Source: Alcanivoracaceae bacterium (GTDB lineage: Bacteria; Pseudomonadota; Gammaproteobacteria; Pseudomonadales; Alcanivoracaceae). From it: a stretch of DNA of 64,000 nucleotides. Position numbers and translations under genes: made by a program. Location: NCBI GenBank assembly GCA_029213045.1, contig JARGPN010000007.1, positions 168,762 through 232,761 of the forward strand. The letters are read 5' to 3'. Below the pieces are notes generated by a model, which ran no database searches, was not told where the DNA came from, and was given only the letters and a program-made list of their open reading frames with translations. Shown one piece after another: positions 9,650 through 19,165 of this stretch; positions within the stretch are counted from its first letter, which is position 1, and each line of letters opens with the position of its first letter.

Positions 9650-9745
9650 TTATCCCTGTCCGGTGGTCAGCATCACGATAATGCTGAGACCGACAAGTAA
9701 AACGATACTGCGAGGATTGGTCAAATCCCCGATAAGAAAAAACAC
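9650..9745 (-). CDS. candidate 31-residue membrane micropeptide
   Basis: A GTG-started frame of 31 codons encodes MFFLIGDLTNPRS followed by a strongly hydrophobic IVLLVGLSIIVML segment, so one membrane helix. It ends four bases before the next gene of the HopJ operon, an operon-like spacing. The ribosome-binding site is poor and the start sits only two bases after the T-run of the cold-shock gene terminator, so expression would need read-through or an internal promoter. A shorter TTG start leaves 24 residues. Real gene status is unproven. Confidence 0.35.
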   Translation of the reverse strand: MFFLIGDLTNPRSIVLLVGLSIIVMLTTGQG

Positions 9746-9747
9746 AT

Positions 9748-9770
9748 AAAAAAACCCCGCTAGCGCGGGG
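9748..9770 (-). terminator. rho-independent terminator of the cold-shock gene
   Basis: On the minus strand the stem CCCCGC/GCGGGG with a four-base loop is followed by seven T. It lies 12 bases past the cold-shock stop codon and upstream of the HopJ operon. Confidence 0.85.
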
Positions 9771-9781
9771 TTTTGTCTTTC

Positions 9782-9985
9782 TTAGGCTTTAGCGACGTTT
9801 GCCGCTTGCGGGCCTTTAGGTCCTTGCTGAACTTCGTAGGAAACTTTGTCGCCTTCAGCGAGGGTTTTGAAACCTGTGCCAGTGATTGCACTGAAATGAA
9901 CGAATACGTCCGCACCGCCCTCATCCTGGGTGATAAAGCCAAAACCCTTGGATTCGTTGAACCATTTCACGGTACCTGTTGCCAT
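9782..9985 (-). CDS. CspA-family cold-shock protein
   Basis: A 67-residue single cold-shock domain that binds single-stranded RNA or DNA, usually acting as an RNA chaperone. Both RNA-binding motifs are present: RNP1 as KGFGFI and RNP2 as VFVHF, plus the opening [14 protein letters not shown]. About 200 bases of gene-free sequence lie between it and the next gene upstream, enough for the long 5' leader common in this family. The gene is followed by a strong terminator. Which Csp paralogue this is cannot be said. Confidence 0.95.
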   Translation of the reverse strand: MATGTVKWFNESKGFGFITQDEGGADVFVHFSAITGTGFKTLAEGDKVSYEVQQGPKGPQAANVAKA

Positions 9986-10184
9986 GATGCTATTACCTCA
10001 AGTGTTCGAATAGTGTGATCTGCGAGGTTTTGGCGGGGAGTTTGGAGCAGTGCTGAAGATGGCGAGCATCGCGGGCATTACTTGAAAACATCCACTGCCA
10101 AAATTCGCAGCAAATTCACTTTACGACAGTCACGCAGAGGGTGCCAGTATTTTGTCGGCGGATACGGCACCCAAATTGTGAGCT

Positions 10185-11552
10185 CTATCGCAGTCCGGCA
10201 GCCACTTCTAATTCGTGGATTCCGTTCTCTAAATAATCGAGCATGCGCTGCATCGATGGCAGGGTGCGGCGGCAGCCAATTAGCCCGAACTCAAGCTGAT
10301 CGCCATAGCTAGTAAGCGTAATGTTCAACGCAATGCGATCAAGCGCGATGGACACTGGGTACATACCTTCGAGTTTTGCACCATTCCAGTAGAGCTGCTC
10401 TTTAGGGCCGGGAACGTTTGAGATGATCACATTAAACGCTTGCAGGCCGGGCGCGAGCCCCGTCATTAAATTGATAAAGGTCGGCGCCAACATCAGCGCA
10501 GTAAAATTCAAAATTTCTTCTGGCGACATGCCGCGATAGCGCGCTTTGGCTTCTTCGACAGAGGCTTTAATCACGCGCAACCGGTTTTGCGGATCGGCGA
10601 TGTGGGTGCCGAGGTTGGCAAGAATGGTCGCAATTTGATTGCCTTCGGCGCTGTCATCCTGGCGCAAGGATACTGGCACCATCGCGATCAGAGGTTTATC
10701 GGGCAGCTCGTTTTGGCTGATCAAATAGTCCCTCAGGGCGCTGCCGCAAACGGCCAATACAATATCGTTCACGGTGCAGCCGAATGCGGCGCCTATCCGC
10801 TTAATGCGTGGTAGCGAATAGGACTGTGCCGCAAAACGACGGCTGCCAGTAATACGTTCATTGAGCAGCGAATGAGGGGCTTGGAAAATGGAAACGTAAT
10901 CGGGATCCTTTTTCGCTTTCTGGCTGACTTTATACACTTCGCGGGCTAGGGCTGGGACGGTCGCCACTTGTTTACTGAGTCCCGCAGTTAGCTTCGCCAG
11001 ACCGGACACGGCGTCTACCGCGCCTGAAGGCATGCCCCGTTTTTTGCGCTCATGGGCCCATACTGGCGGTAAATCCCGCTCGTTTGGATCAGGCGATAAA
11101 GCACGCATGCCCATGCGCATGGCGGAGATCCCATCCATCATCGAGTGGTGCACTTTGGTGTAGAGCGCGAAGCGTTTGCCGCGAATGCCTTCAATTAAAT
11201 GGGCTTCCCACAGTGGCCGTTCGCGGTCTAATAAATTTGAGTGTTCGGCGGATACCAGTGACAACAGCTCACGAATACGCCCGGGTTTTGGTAGTGCTTC
11301 ATGACGGAAGTGGTGGTCAATGTCGAAGTGCTTATCCTCCACCCAAAACGGTTGCCCGAAGCGATGCTCTATACGTTGGTTGAACGGCCGAACAGGTCGG
11401 CAGCATTCACGCATCTGCTGAGCGAGGTCGCTGATATATTTCGGACCAGCATCTTCCGGATACGAAAATAGCTGTAACCCAGCAACATGCATTGGCTGCT
11501 GGCGCTTCTCTAGAAAAAGAAAAAGTTGATCAACGGGGCTTAACGCCTTCAC
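10185..11552 (-). CDS. wax ester synthase/diacylglycerol acyltransferase (WS/DGAT)
   Basis: A bifunctional acyltransferase that joins acyl-CoA to a fatty alcohol or to diacylglycerol, making storage wax esters or triacylglycerols at the inner membrane. The catalytic HHxxxDG motif is present as HHSMMDG (residues 135-141). The C-terminal block NVPGPKEQLYWNGAKLEGMYPVS-like region, with its NVPGP core, is typical. I chose GTG at 11552 because GAGGGA sits seven bases before it and the protein then begins KALSPVDQLFLFLEKR like relatives. The longest frame would use TTG at 11609 with no ribosome-binding site. It is on the same strand and directly downstream of a short-chain dehydrogenase. Confidence 0.92.
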   Translation of the reverse strand: MKALSPVDQLFLFLEKRQQPMHVAGLQLFSYPEDAGPKYISDLAQQMRECCRPVRPFNQRIEHRFGQPFWVEDKHFDIDHHFRHEALPKPGRIRELLSLVSAEHSNLLDRERPLWEAHLIEGIRGKRFALYTKVHHSMMDGISAMRMGMRALSPDPNERDLPPVWAHERKKRGMPSGAVDAVSGLAKLTAGLSKQVATVPALAREVYKVSQKAKKDPDYVSIFQAPHSLLNERITGSRRFAAQSYSLPRIKRIGAAFGCTVNDIVLAVCGSALRDYLISQNELPDKPLIAMVPVSLRQDDSAEGNQIATILANLGTHIADPQNRLRVIKASVEEAKARYRGMSPEEILNFTALMLAPTFINLMTGLAPGLQAFNVIISNVPGPKEQLYWNGAKLEGMYPVSIALDRIALNITLTSYGDQLEFGLIGCRRTLPSMQRMLDYLENGIHELEVAAGLR

Positions 11553-11663
11553 TAGCTGTCCCTCTAATACAGTGGTTTCCTGCCCGATAATGCGCTGCCA
11601 ACCCGACAAAGGGCACTATCGAAAATACGTGTTCCGCTTGGTGACGCGGTATGGTTTTACGTT

Positions 11664-12473
11664 CTATTTTTTGCCCTGCCAGTGCCGCATTGACGTGGAA
11701 ATTCCCGTTAATTTTGCGACTTCATCAAACACTGACCTAGGCAGCGCGCCTTTAAGTAAGTCCGCGCCTTTTACTGAGCGAGGCAAATACAGCATCGACT
11801 CTTTGCGTTGCATGGCGCGCATGGTTGCACGTACGACTTTTTCTGGCGTCAGCATGGACGTTAGCAAAGGTGCACGGGCGCCGTCGAACATTCCCGTTGA
11901 TATATAGCTCGGGCATACGGTGGTCACCGACACATTGTCGATTCCACGCTCTGTTAACTCAAGTCGTAATGATTCAGAAAAGCCAACTACCGCCCATTTG
12001 CTGGCGGCATAGCTGCTGCCAAAGGGCAAGCCGATAAAGGCGCTGGCGCTGGCAATGTTGACGATATTGGCTTCGCGACTGCGTTTAAGGTCACCGAGAA
12101 AGGCATGGCAACAAGCCATCAATCCGAGGGTGTTGATCTGAAAAGTGTTGAGATGTTGGGCGAGAGACACCTCTTCAAACACGCCACCAAACACCACTCC
12201 GGCATTATTGACGAGGATATCAATGCCGCCCAAGGTCTCATGAATCTGCGTTTGGGCGGCCATTATGGAGTCGTTGTCGGCAACATCGAGAATATAGCTG
12301 TGGGCTTTGCCGTGCTGTTGCTGAATGCGATCTGCAACGGCGTCCGCGGCCTCTTGGCGGCGTGCAGTGACGATTACTTCGGCACCTTGTTGGGCGAGGC
12401 GTTCCGCAAGGAGGGCGCCAATGCCGCTGCCTGCCCCGGTTATCAGGACTCGCTTTCCAGAAAAATAGGACAC
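11664..12473 (-). CDS. SDR-family oxidoreductase
   Basis: A classical short-chain dehydrogenase of 269 residues. The NAD(P)-binding GAGSGIG lies at residues 13-19, the NNAG motif near 91, and the catalytic Tyr-Lys pair is seen in SSYAASKWAV with an upstream Ser in IVNIASASAF. It is upstream of, and codirectional with, the WS/DGAT gene with a gap of about 110 bases, so a role in making the fatty alcohol or another lipid precursor is a fair inference. The substrate is not determined by sequence. The small basic residue after the first glycine motif (TARRQEA) suggests NADP(H). Confidence 0.88.
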   Translation of the reverse strand: MSYFSGKRVLITGAGSGIGALLAERLAQQGAEVIVTARRQEAADAVADRIQQQHGKAHSYILDVADNDSIMAAQTQIHETLGGIDILVNNAGVVFGGVFEEVSLAQHLNTFQINTLGLMACCHAFLGDLKRSREANIVNIASASAFIGLPFGSSYAASKWAVVGFSESLRLELTERGIDNVSVTTVCPSYISTGMFDGARAPLLTSMLTPEKVVRATMRAMQRKESMLYLPRSVKGADLLKGALPRSVFDEVAKLTGISTSMRHWQGKK

Positions 12474-12631
12474 AATGAACTCCTAAAGACGAATGACGTA
12501 CACGCGACGTGACCTTCGTGCCGAGACTCTTCATTATGGACGAAAAGAATAACGCTGCACGCTCCATCACGGTGGCAATTGAGACAATTGCTAGGTGGCA
12601 GCATAAAAAAGCAAAGACACGGAGAGCTTTC

Positions 12632-14989
12632 ATGTCAGTACGGATACTGGCTATACACATCAGTCTGCTATTTGTTCTGCTTTTCAGCATGGGCCCAGCG
12701 CGCGCTGCGCCGGTGCTTTCACTGACCGCGCCGGTGCCGATGACCAGCGTGCCGCCACATATGCAAAGTTGGTGCGACGCTGACGGCACCGCAACATTCG
12801 ATCAAGCGTTACGGGCCCCCTTTGCGGATCTAGCCAGCCAGCAAATCACTTTCGGTTACCGACATGATGCATGTTGGTTTCGTGCGGAACTCCATAATCG
12901 CAGCGAAGAGGCTATGCCGCTGTGGCTACAAATCGATTACGCGCTGCTCGATGAGGTTGACGTCTATTTAATTGACGGCGGCCAGCGCGAATATTGGAAG
13001 ATGGGAGACCTACAAACCTTTAGCAGTCGCCCGGTGCGCATTCGCGCCTTTACCGTTCCAATCTCTCTTGCGCCCGCCGAAACCAAACAGCTTTATTTAC
13101 GTGTGAAAACAACGAGCGCCATGACGGTGCCGGTGACGATCTCTGGCCGTAACGATTTTATTGAACATTTTATCAATAACGATTGGATGATCGGCGTGTT
13201 TTATGGAATTGGTTTAGGCCTGTTCTTTTATCACCTTGTATTGTGGTTAAGCGCGCGAGAAAAAGTGAGTCGCTTTTATGTGTTGCATGTGGGGGCGGCG
13301 ACATTTTATATCGCGACCTTGCAAGGCGTCGCTCAGCGCCTTTGGTTTGATGACCGAGTGTTCCCCGATACATTGCCGCATTTGGCCGGATATTTAGCCT
13401 TGGCGTCGGGCGTGCTATTTGCGCGAGATTATTTGCAAACGAAACAATGGCGTTGGCTGGATCGTTCGCTAAAAGGATTTTTGGCGCTGTTCGCTATCAT
13501 CATTGTTGCACAGCTTTTGGCGCCGGCAGGCAGCATTAACAGTTTGCAGGGAGTGATGGCAATCACCACTATTCCTGTGTTGGTGCTCACCGGAATATTT
13601 TGTTGGTTTAAAGGACGCAGCGAGGCAAGACTATTTATTCTCGCATGGGCTGTTTTTTTGGCGATGGTGATGGCCCTCGCGCTGAACGCTTATGGATTAT
13701 TGACGTTGCCTTCTACTATAAGCGTGCACGGTGTGCAGATCGGCTTGGTTATTCAGCAAGTGTTGCTTTCATTTGGTTTAGCCGATCGATTAAACACATT
13801 GAAAAAAGAATCTATGCAGCGCGATGAAGAAATTGCCCGTGCGCAAGCAGAGAGCGCGGCGAAAAGTGATTTCTTGGCAAAAATGAGCCACGAGATTCGC
13901 ACGCCTATGAACGCAGTATTGGGGTTGGCGGATTTGATGCGCGGAACAGATCTAGACGCCACGCAGAGAAATTACGTTGAAACGATTTATAACGCCGGCG
14001 GCAGTTTGTTGAATGTGATTAACGATATCTTAGACTTTTCTAAAATCACATCTGGAAAAATTGATCTCGACATCAATACGTTTGACCTTGAATCATTGTT
14101 GGAGGATTGCCTCACTATTTTTCACGCCAATGCAGAGCAAAAAGGCATTGGCTTGGTTAGTGACTGGGATGTAAATCTTCCGAAGTGGGTAGAGGGTGAT
14201 CCGACACGTGTTCGGCAAATTCTTCTGAACTTACTCAGCAACGCGGTGAAATTCACGGAACACGGAAGTGTGACGTTAAACGCTCGAGCGAGTGCGCCAG
14301 ACAGTGATGGAAATTTTATCCTGCGTTGCGAAGTGCGTGATCAGGGCATTGGTATGACGCGCGAGCACTTGGGGAAATTATTTCAGTCTTTCCACCAGGC
14401 TGACAGTTCAACGTCGCGTAAATACGGCGGCACGGGTTTGGGCTTGGCGATCTCATTGCAGCTGGCTGAATTGATGCAAGGAACTGTTGAGGCGAAAAGT
14501 GTTGTCAATAAAGGCACAACGTTTACCGTGACGATGAAGCTACGCTGCAGCACACGTGTTGAGCCAGAGATAGCACCGGCTGATTACCCAGCATTAAGCG
14601 GGTTGAGTGTGTTGGTGGTGGAAGACAACGCCGTGAATCAGATGGTAATTTGGGCGCTGTTAAAGAAACTCGATATAAATGTTCGCATGAGCAGCGGCGG
14701 CGAAGATGCCTTGGAAATTCTGGCGCAACATCACGATGAAATAGACATGGTGTTAATGGATTGCGAAATGCCGGAGTTAGATGGTTACGAGACGACGCGG
14801 CGTTTACGCGAATGGGAGAGCAGTGTGGGTGGCGACCGCATACCTGTGATCGCGCTAACGGCTCATGCGTTAGCCGACCATCGCGAACGTTGTTTGGCCA
14901 GTGGCATGGATGACCACCTAGGTAAGCCGGTCACGATTAAAAAGTTAACGGATAAGCTGGAGCAGTGGGCGCCGAAAAAAGTGCGTTGA
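12632..14989 (+). CDS. hybrid sensor histidine kinase with 7TMR-DISM input domain
   Basis: A 785-residue membrane kinase-receiver hybrid. After a signal peptide ([22 protein letters not shown]) comes a periplasmic 7TMR-DISMED2-like domain (about 30-170), then seven membrane helices (about 185-390). A HisKA domain follows with the phospho-His in [18 protein letters not shown], then an HATPase domain (N-box [16 protein letters not shown]2-box [11 protein letters not shown]). The C-terminal receiver carries the acceptor Asp in [16 protein letters not shown] and the conserved Lys in DDHLGKPV. The ATG at 12632 has GGAGAG in front; the longer GTG frame lacks this. DISMED2 often binds carbohydrate-like ligands, but the signal is unknown. 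No separate response regulator lies next to it. Confidence 0.93.
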   Translation: MSVRILAIHISLLFVLLFSMGPARAAPVLSLTAPVPMTSVPPHMQSWCDADGTATFDQALRAPFADLASQQITFGYRHDACWFRAELHNRSEEAMPLWLQIDYALLDEVDVYLIDGGQREYWKMGDLQTFSSRPVRIRAFTVPISLAPAETKQLYLRVKTTSAMTVPVTISGRNDFIEHFINNDWMIGVFYGIGLGLFFYHLVLWLSAREKVSRFYVLHVGAATFYIATLQGVAQRLWFDDRVFPDTLPHLAGYLALASGVLFARDYLQTKQWRWLDRSLKGFLALFAIIIVAQLLAPAGSINSLQGVMAITTIPVLVLTGIFCWFKGRSEARLFILAWAVFLAMVMALALNAYGLLTLPSTISVHGVQIGLVIQQVLLSFGLADRLNTLKKESMQRDEEIARAQAESAAKSDFLAKMSHEIRTPMNAVLGLADLMRGTDLDATQRNYVETIYNAGGSLLNVINDILDFSKITSGKIDLDINTFDLESLLEDCLTIFHANAEQKGIGLVSDWDVNLPKWVEGDPTRVRQILLNLLSNAVKFTEHGSVTLNARASAPDSDGNFILRCEVRDQGIGMTREHLGKLFQSFHQADSSTSRKYGGTGLGLAISLQLAELMQGTVEAKSVVNKGTTFTVTMKLRCSTRVEPEIAPADYPALSGLSVLVVEDNAVNQMVIWALLKKLDINVRMSSGGEDALEILAQHHDEIDMVLMDCEMPELDGYETTRRLREWESSVGGDRIPVIALTAHALADHRERCLASGMDDHLGKPVTIKKLTDKLEQWAPKKVR

Positions 14990-15054
14990 TAGGGAAGGGT
15001 TGGTGCGATATGGAGAACTAAAGAACCCAGAATAAAAACGTGCTCCATAAAAAA

Positions 15055-15086
15055 GGCCATCGGCGAATTGCCGATGGCCTTTTTTT
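15055..15086. terminator. bidirectional terminator between kinase and acyl-CoA dehydrogenase
   Basis: A perfect ten-pair stem GGCCATCGGC/GCCGATGGCC with a five-base loop has A residues on the left and seven T on the right. It can therefore end both of the convergent genes beside it. Confidence 0.9.
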
Positions 15087-15131
15087 ATCAAACACAATGC
15101 GACAAAAAGAGCGCCGCATTGAAGATGTTGA

Positions 15132-16943
15132 TCAGCCTTCTGAAGAGAACAAATCAATCGGAAGCTGCATGATTGATTTAGTCGGCTTAACACAGCCTTC
15201 AGCGTGACCTTTAGCGCGCGGCAATAAACGCTCGAAGTAAAATTCCGCCGTAGCAATTTTCGCTTGGTAGAATTCTTTCGATTCGTTACCGCCGTTTTCA
15301 AGCTTGTCGTAAGCAACGGCTGCTTGCAGCGCCCAGAAATACGCCATGGTGGTGAAGCCGGAGAACATGAGGTAATCGTAGCTTGCTGTACCAACCATTT
15401 CGCGATCTTTGGCTGCCGACAACATGATACGAGTCGTCAGGTAGTTCCATTGCGCGGCCAACTTAAGGAGCTTCCATGCGAATGGACGCAGCTTGTTGTT
15501 GGTCAGGTTTTTGGTGCCGAAATCAACTAAGCGCTGGCTAAATTCACGTACGCATTTACCGCGCGAGCCCAGCAGAACTTTACGGCCGAGTAAGTCGAGC
15601 GCCTGAATGCCGGTGGTGCCTTCGTACAACGTAGAGATCCGTGCATCGCGGGCGATTTGCTCCATGCCGTGCTCTTTAATGTAGCCGTGGCCACCGAACA
15701 CTTGCATGCCTAAGTTGGCTGCTTCAAGACCCATCTCGGTTAAGAAGCCTTTCAGAATAGGCGTCAAGAAACCGAGTTTGTCGTCCCAGTGATCGTATTT
15801 TTTCATGTCGTCTTCAAGCAAGCCGCTGATCATGTTGTCAGCGTACTGTGCTGTGAAATACAACATCGCACGACCGCCTTCTGCGATGGCTTTTTGCGTC
15901 AACAGCATGCGGCGTACGTCGCCGTGGTTGATAATCGCATCCGCAACGGACTCAGGCTCTTTTTTGCCTGACAGTGCGCGCATGGATTTACGTTCTTTCG
16001 CGTAAGGCAAAGCACCCTGATAAGACAGCTCAGCGTGACAAACGCCCTGCATGGCGGTACCGATACGGGCGCTGTTCATAAAGGTGAACATGCACTCCAA
16101 ACCTTGGTTAGGTGGGCCAATCAAAAATCCAACCGCTTCATCGAAGTTCATCACCGAGGTGGCCGATGCCTTGATGCCCATTTTCTTTTCAAGGGCGCCA
16201 CAGCTTACGCCGTTGCTTTCGCCGATTTTGCCAGGCAAATATTTTGGAATGATAAACAGTGAAATACCGCGCGTACCTTTGGGTGCGTCTGGAAGACGCG
16301 CTAATACGATATGCACAACGTTTTCAGTTAAGTCATGGTCACCAGAAGAAATAAAGATCTTGGTGCCAGTGACTTTATAGCTGCCATCTTCAAGTGGTTC
16401 AGCTTTAGTTTTCACTTGGCCTAAGTCGGTGCCGCACTGTGGTTCGGTTAAGCACATGGTGCCGCCCCAAACGCCTTCGGTTAGCGGCGTTAGGTACGTT
16501 TGCTTTTGATCTTCGGTGCCGTGCATCAAAATGGTGTTCATTGCGCCGAGTGACAAACCGGGGTACATCGCAAACGACCAGTTGGCAGTGCCCATTAATT
16601 CTTGTTTGATCAGGCCCAATGACATCGGCAAGCCTTGGCCGCCGTATTCCACTGGGTGCGACAAACCCTGCCAGCCGCCAGCAACATATTCGCTATAGGC
16701 TTCTTTAAAGCCTTTTGGTGTGGTCACAACACCGTTTTCGAGCTTACAGCCTTCTTCGTCGCCAGATTGGTAAAGCGGGCCGATGGTGTTTTCACACAGC
16801 TTGGCCATTTCGCCAATGATGGCCTCAACCATGTCTGGCGTAGCTTCATCGCCGTTTGGCAGCGTTTTGTAGTGGCTTTCGAAGTCGAACACTTCGTTCA
16901 TCAAAAAGCGCATATCGCGCACGGGGGCCTTGTACTGCGGCAT
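15132..16943 (-). CDS. acyl-CoA dehydrogenase (large, about 600 residues)
   Basis: A flavin-dependent dehydrogenase that introduces the first double bond in beta-oxidation. The FAD/acyl-CoA motif MCLTEPQCGTDLGQVKT is at about residues 165-180. The C-terminal part has GGHGYIKEHGMEQIARDARI, then the catalytic base Glu in LYEGTTGIQALDLLGRK. It belongs to the long 600-residue class with an N-terminal extension (YKAPVRDMRFLMNEVF) and a C-terminal helical domain, common in Pseudomonas-like bacteria. An AGGTGAG ribosome-binding site precedes the ATG. It is transcribed alone and shares its upstream region with the iron permease gene. With the AlkK-like ligase and WS/DGAT in the window it supports active fatty-acid metabolism. 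Confidence 0.93.
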   Translation of the reverse strand: MPQYKAPVRDMRFLMNEVFDFESHYKTLPNGDEATPDMVEAIIGEMAKLCENTIGPLYQSGDEEGCKLENGVVTTPKGFKEAYSEYVAGGWQGLSHPVEYGGQGLPMSLGLIKQELMGTANWSFAMYPGLSLGAMNTILMHGTEDQKQTYLTPLTEGVWGGTMCLTEPQCGTDLGQVKTKAEPLEDGSYKVTGTKIFISSGDHDLTENVVHIVLARLPDAPKGTRGISLFIIPKYLPGKIGESNGVSCGALEKKMGIKASATSVMNFDEAVGFLIGPPNQGLECMFTFMNSARIGTAMQGVCHAELSYQGALPYAKERKSMRALSGKKEPESVADAIINHGDVRRMLLTQKAIAEGGRAMLYFTAQYADNMISGLLEDDMKKYDHWDDKLGFLTPILKGFLTEMGLEAANLGMQVFGGHGYIKEHGMEQIARDARISTLYEGTTGIQALDLLGRKVLLGSRGKCVREFSQRLVDFGTKNLTNNKLRPFAWKLLKLAAQWNYLTTRIMLSAAKDREMVGTASYDYLMFSGFTTMAYFWALQAAVAYDKLENGGNESKEFYQAKIATAEFYFERLLPRAKGHAEGCVKPTKSIMQLPIDLFSSEG

Positions 16944-17247
16944 AACTCACCTCGTAAAAGAAAACTGCCAAATGGGCAACGCAAAGGGTAATAGCATCTA
17001 AAGATGTGCTTTATATACAAAGCGCGACGGCGACGCCTTGACCTTGCAACCGGATTTTTTTGTCGCTAGTGACAGGTGTTCACTTAAATGGCCTGCGCTC
17101 GGGCTGGGAATGGGCAGGGAGGCGGCGTCGCAGATGAGTAAAAAAGCTATCATTTGCTAACTGAGAATAGTTTGCATTTCCAATCAGCTTGTTGTGGCGT
17201 ATTGTATGCGGCGTGTTATCACCTTCCCTATTTACCGGAGTCTATTG
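16944..17247. promoter_or_regulatory. divergent intergenic region, possible Fur-like site at 17163-17181
   Basis: About 300 bases without a gene separate the acyl-CoA dehydrogenase from the iron permease and must hold both promoters. Bases 17163-17181 (GAGAATAGTTTGCATTTCC) agree with the 19-base Fur consensus at 11 positions by my count, about 70 bases before the permease start. That is a weak match and might be chance. I see no convincing sigma70 pair. Confidence 0.35.
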
Positions 17248-19125
17248 ATGATCCGTCCTCGTTTTTTACTTGTGTTGATGTTCCTGATCTCGTCTTTGGC
17301 ACAGGCCGATCCGCGCGCACTGTTGCAACTGGTTGATTATGTTGGTGTTGATTATCCGGGCGCGGTGCAAGATGGGGTGGTAGTGAATCCAGAAGAATAT
17401 GCAGAAATGCTGGAGTTCAGCGCCCGTATTGGTAACGAATTAGACGCCCTCGCGCAGACCGCCTCTGTGCCCGCGCAGCTCACCGCGCTGGCGAAAACCC
17501 TCGTTTCCGAGATTGAAAACAAGGGCAATCCCCTCGTCGTGGCGGATACCACCGCACAAATCCGCCATCTAATGATGGCGAATTTTGATTTGGAGTTGGT
17601 GCCACGGTTGGTGCCGAATATAGAAACGGGTGCGGCCCTGTACCAACAACATTGCGCAGCCTGCCACGGAGCGACTGGCCGGGGAGACGGCCCGGTGGCG
17701 GCATCGCTGGCGCCAGCGCCCACTGATTTTCATGACGCAGCCCGCGCCCGCGAGCGAAGTGTTTTTGGTTTGTATAACACCATCACCCTAGGCGTAAACG
17801 GCACGGCAATGACCGGCTTTGATGCGCTATCGGATCAAGCCCGTTGGTCCTTGGCATTTTATGTCGGCGGGCTGTTCGCCACCGATAATGCCTTTGCTGA
17901 CCAACGCGCAACCCTTCAACAAACGTTGACATTAACGCAAGCGGTGACGATGACGCCGGTGGAAATTGCGCGCCAATTTGACGGCGGGGAAGCGTTGGCG
18001 GTGCGCGCGCGCCATGACCCACAAGCGTTATTTGCGTCAGCCCCGGCGCCCCTAGATGTGGCGCGTAGCGGCATGTTGGAGAGTGCGGATTTATATCAAC
18101 AAGGCAACGTCGATGGGGCAAAAAAGCGCGCCGTACAAGCGTACTTGGAAGGCTTTGAATTGGTTGAGGCGCCGCTGAAAAATATGTCGCCAACCATGAT
18201 GCACAGCATCGAAAGCGCCATGATCGAATACCGCTCTTTATTGAATGGCGAGACGCCCGTAGAAGATGTTCAGGCGCGCGCAAAACAAATCGTTGTGCTA
18301 CTCGATGATGCGCAAGCAGTGCTAAATGGTGAGTCGCTATCACCTAGCGTCGCCTTCACCAGTTCCTTAATTATTTTACTGCGAGAAGGATTGGAAGCCT
18401 TGTTGGTGGTCGCGGCGATGGCGGCGTTTTTAGTAAAAACCGAACGCTATGATGCGATGCGCTGGCTGCACGGTGGATGGATATTGGCGTTGATCGCGGG
18501 CGGCGCAACGTGGGCGGTGTCCAATTGGTTATTCGCAATCAGTGGCGCTACGCGAGAAATTACCGAGGGCGTTACGGCGTTGGTCGCGGCGGCGATTTTA
18601 TTCTATGTCGGCTTTTGGATGCACTCGCGCGCCAATGCACAAAAGTGGAATGAATATATTAAATCGCAAATGAATTCGGCATTGGGTAAAGGTGCCTTGT
18701 GGTCGTTTGCGGTGGTGTCGTTCTTGGCCGTGTACCGCGAAATTTTCGAAACCATTTTGTTCTATCAAGCCCTTTGGGTGCAGGTGGATGACGGCGCCAG
18801 ACATGCCGTGCTGTTGGGCGGTATGAGCGCGGTGGGCGTGTTGGTTGTTGTCGCAGTCATGATTCATCGATTTGGTTTGCGTTTGCCGCTGGCCAAGTTC
18901 TTTACCATCACCGCGTACTTAATGATTGCCTTTGCGTTCGTCTTTGCAGGAAAAGGTGTGGCGGCATTACAAGAAGCAGGGCGCTTGCCGATGGATCCCG
19001 TGAGCTTTCCGCGGATCGATTTTCTGGGCGTGTATCCGAGCGTACAAGGGTTGTCGCTGCAGGCGTTAGTATTGATTTTGGCGGCGACGGTAATGTTTTG
19101 GCAGAGTCGTAAAGTTGGAAATTAA
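17248..19125 (+). CDS. cytochrome c-FTR1 family iron permease fusion
   Basis: A 625-residue secreted/membrane protein. A signal peptide (FLLVLMFLISSLAQA) precedes a periplasmic region with one c-type heme motif CAACHG near residue 145, in the typical setting YQQHCAACHGATGRGDG. The C-terminal third is an FTR1 permease with about seven helices. The iron-binding REGLE motif is intact (LREGLEALLVV), and the second is the variant REIFE in YREIFETILFY. FTR1 proteins import iron coupled to oxidation of Fe(II); the fused cytochrome probably takes the electrons. ATG at 17248 is chosen for its ACCGGAG ribosome-binding site and the signal peptide that follows. No EfeO or EfeB genes are adjacent. Confidence 0.9.
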   Translation: MIRPRFLLVLMFLISSLAQADPRALLQLVDYVGVDYPGAVQDGVVVNPEEYAEMLEFSARIGNELDALAQTASVPAQLTALAKTLVSEIENKGNPLVVADTTAQIRHLMMANFDLELVPRLVPNIETGAALYQQHCAACHGATGRGDGPVAASLAPAPTDFHDAARARERSVFGLYNTITLGVNGTAMTGFDALSDQARWSLAFYVGGLFATDNAFADQRATLQQTLTLTQAVTMTPVEIARQFDGGEALAVRARHDPQALFASAPAPLDVARSGMLESADLYQQGNVDGAKKRAVQAYLEGFELVEAPLKNMSPTMMHSIESAMIEYRSLLNGETPVEDVQARAKQIVVLLDDAQAVLNGESLSPSVAFTSSLIILLREGLEALLVVAAMAAFLVKTERYDAMRWLHGGWILALIAGGATWAVSNWLFAISGATREITEGVTALVAAAILFYVGFWMHSRANAQKWNEYIKSQMNSALGKGALWSFAVVSFLAVYREIFETILFYQALWVQVDDGARHAVLLGGMSAVGVLVVVAVMIHRFGLRLPLAKFFTITAYLMIAFAFVFAGKGVAALQEAGRLPMDPVSFPRIDFLGVYPSVQGLSLQALVLILAATVMFWQSRKVGN

Positions 19126-19133
19126 TAGCACGG

Positions 19134-19165
19134 GCCTACCGCACTGAAATATCAGTGCGGTAGGC
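19134..19165. terminator. 14-bp perfect inverted repeat between convergent genes
   Basis: GCCTACCGCACTGA and its exact complement flank AATA. The right arm runs into the last codons and stop of the antiporter gene on the other strand. There is no T-run on either side, so it may act as an RNA-end stabiliser or a rho-assisted terminator rather than a classic terminator. Confidence 0.6.
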
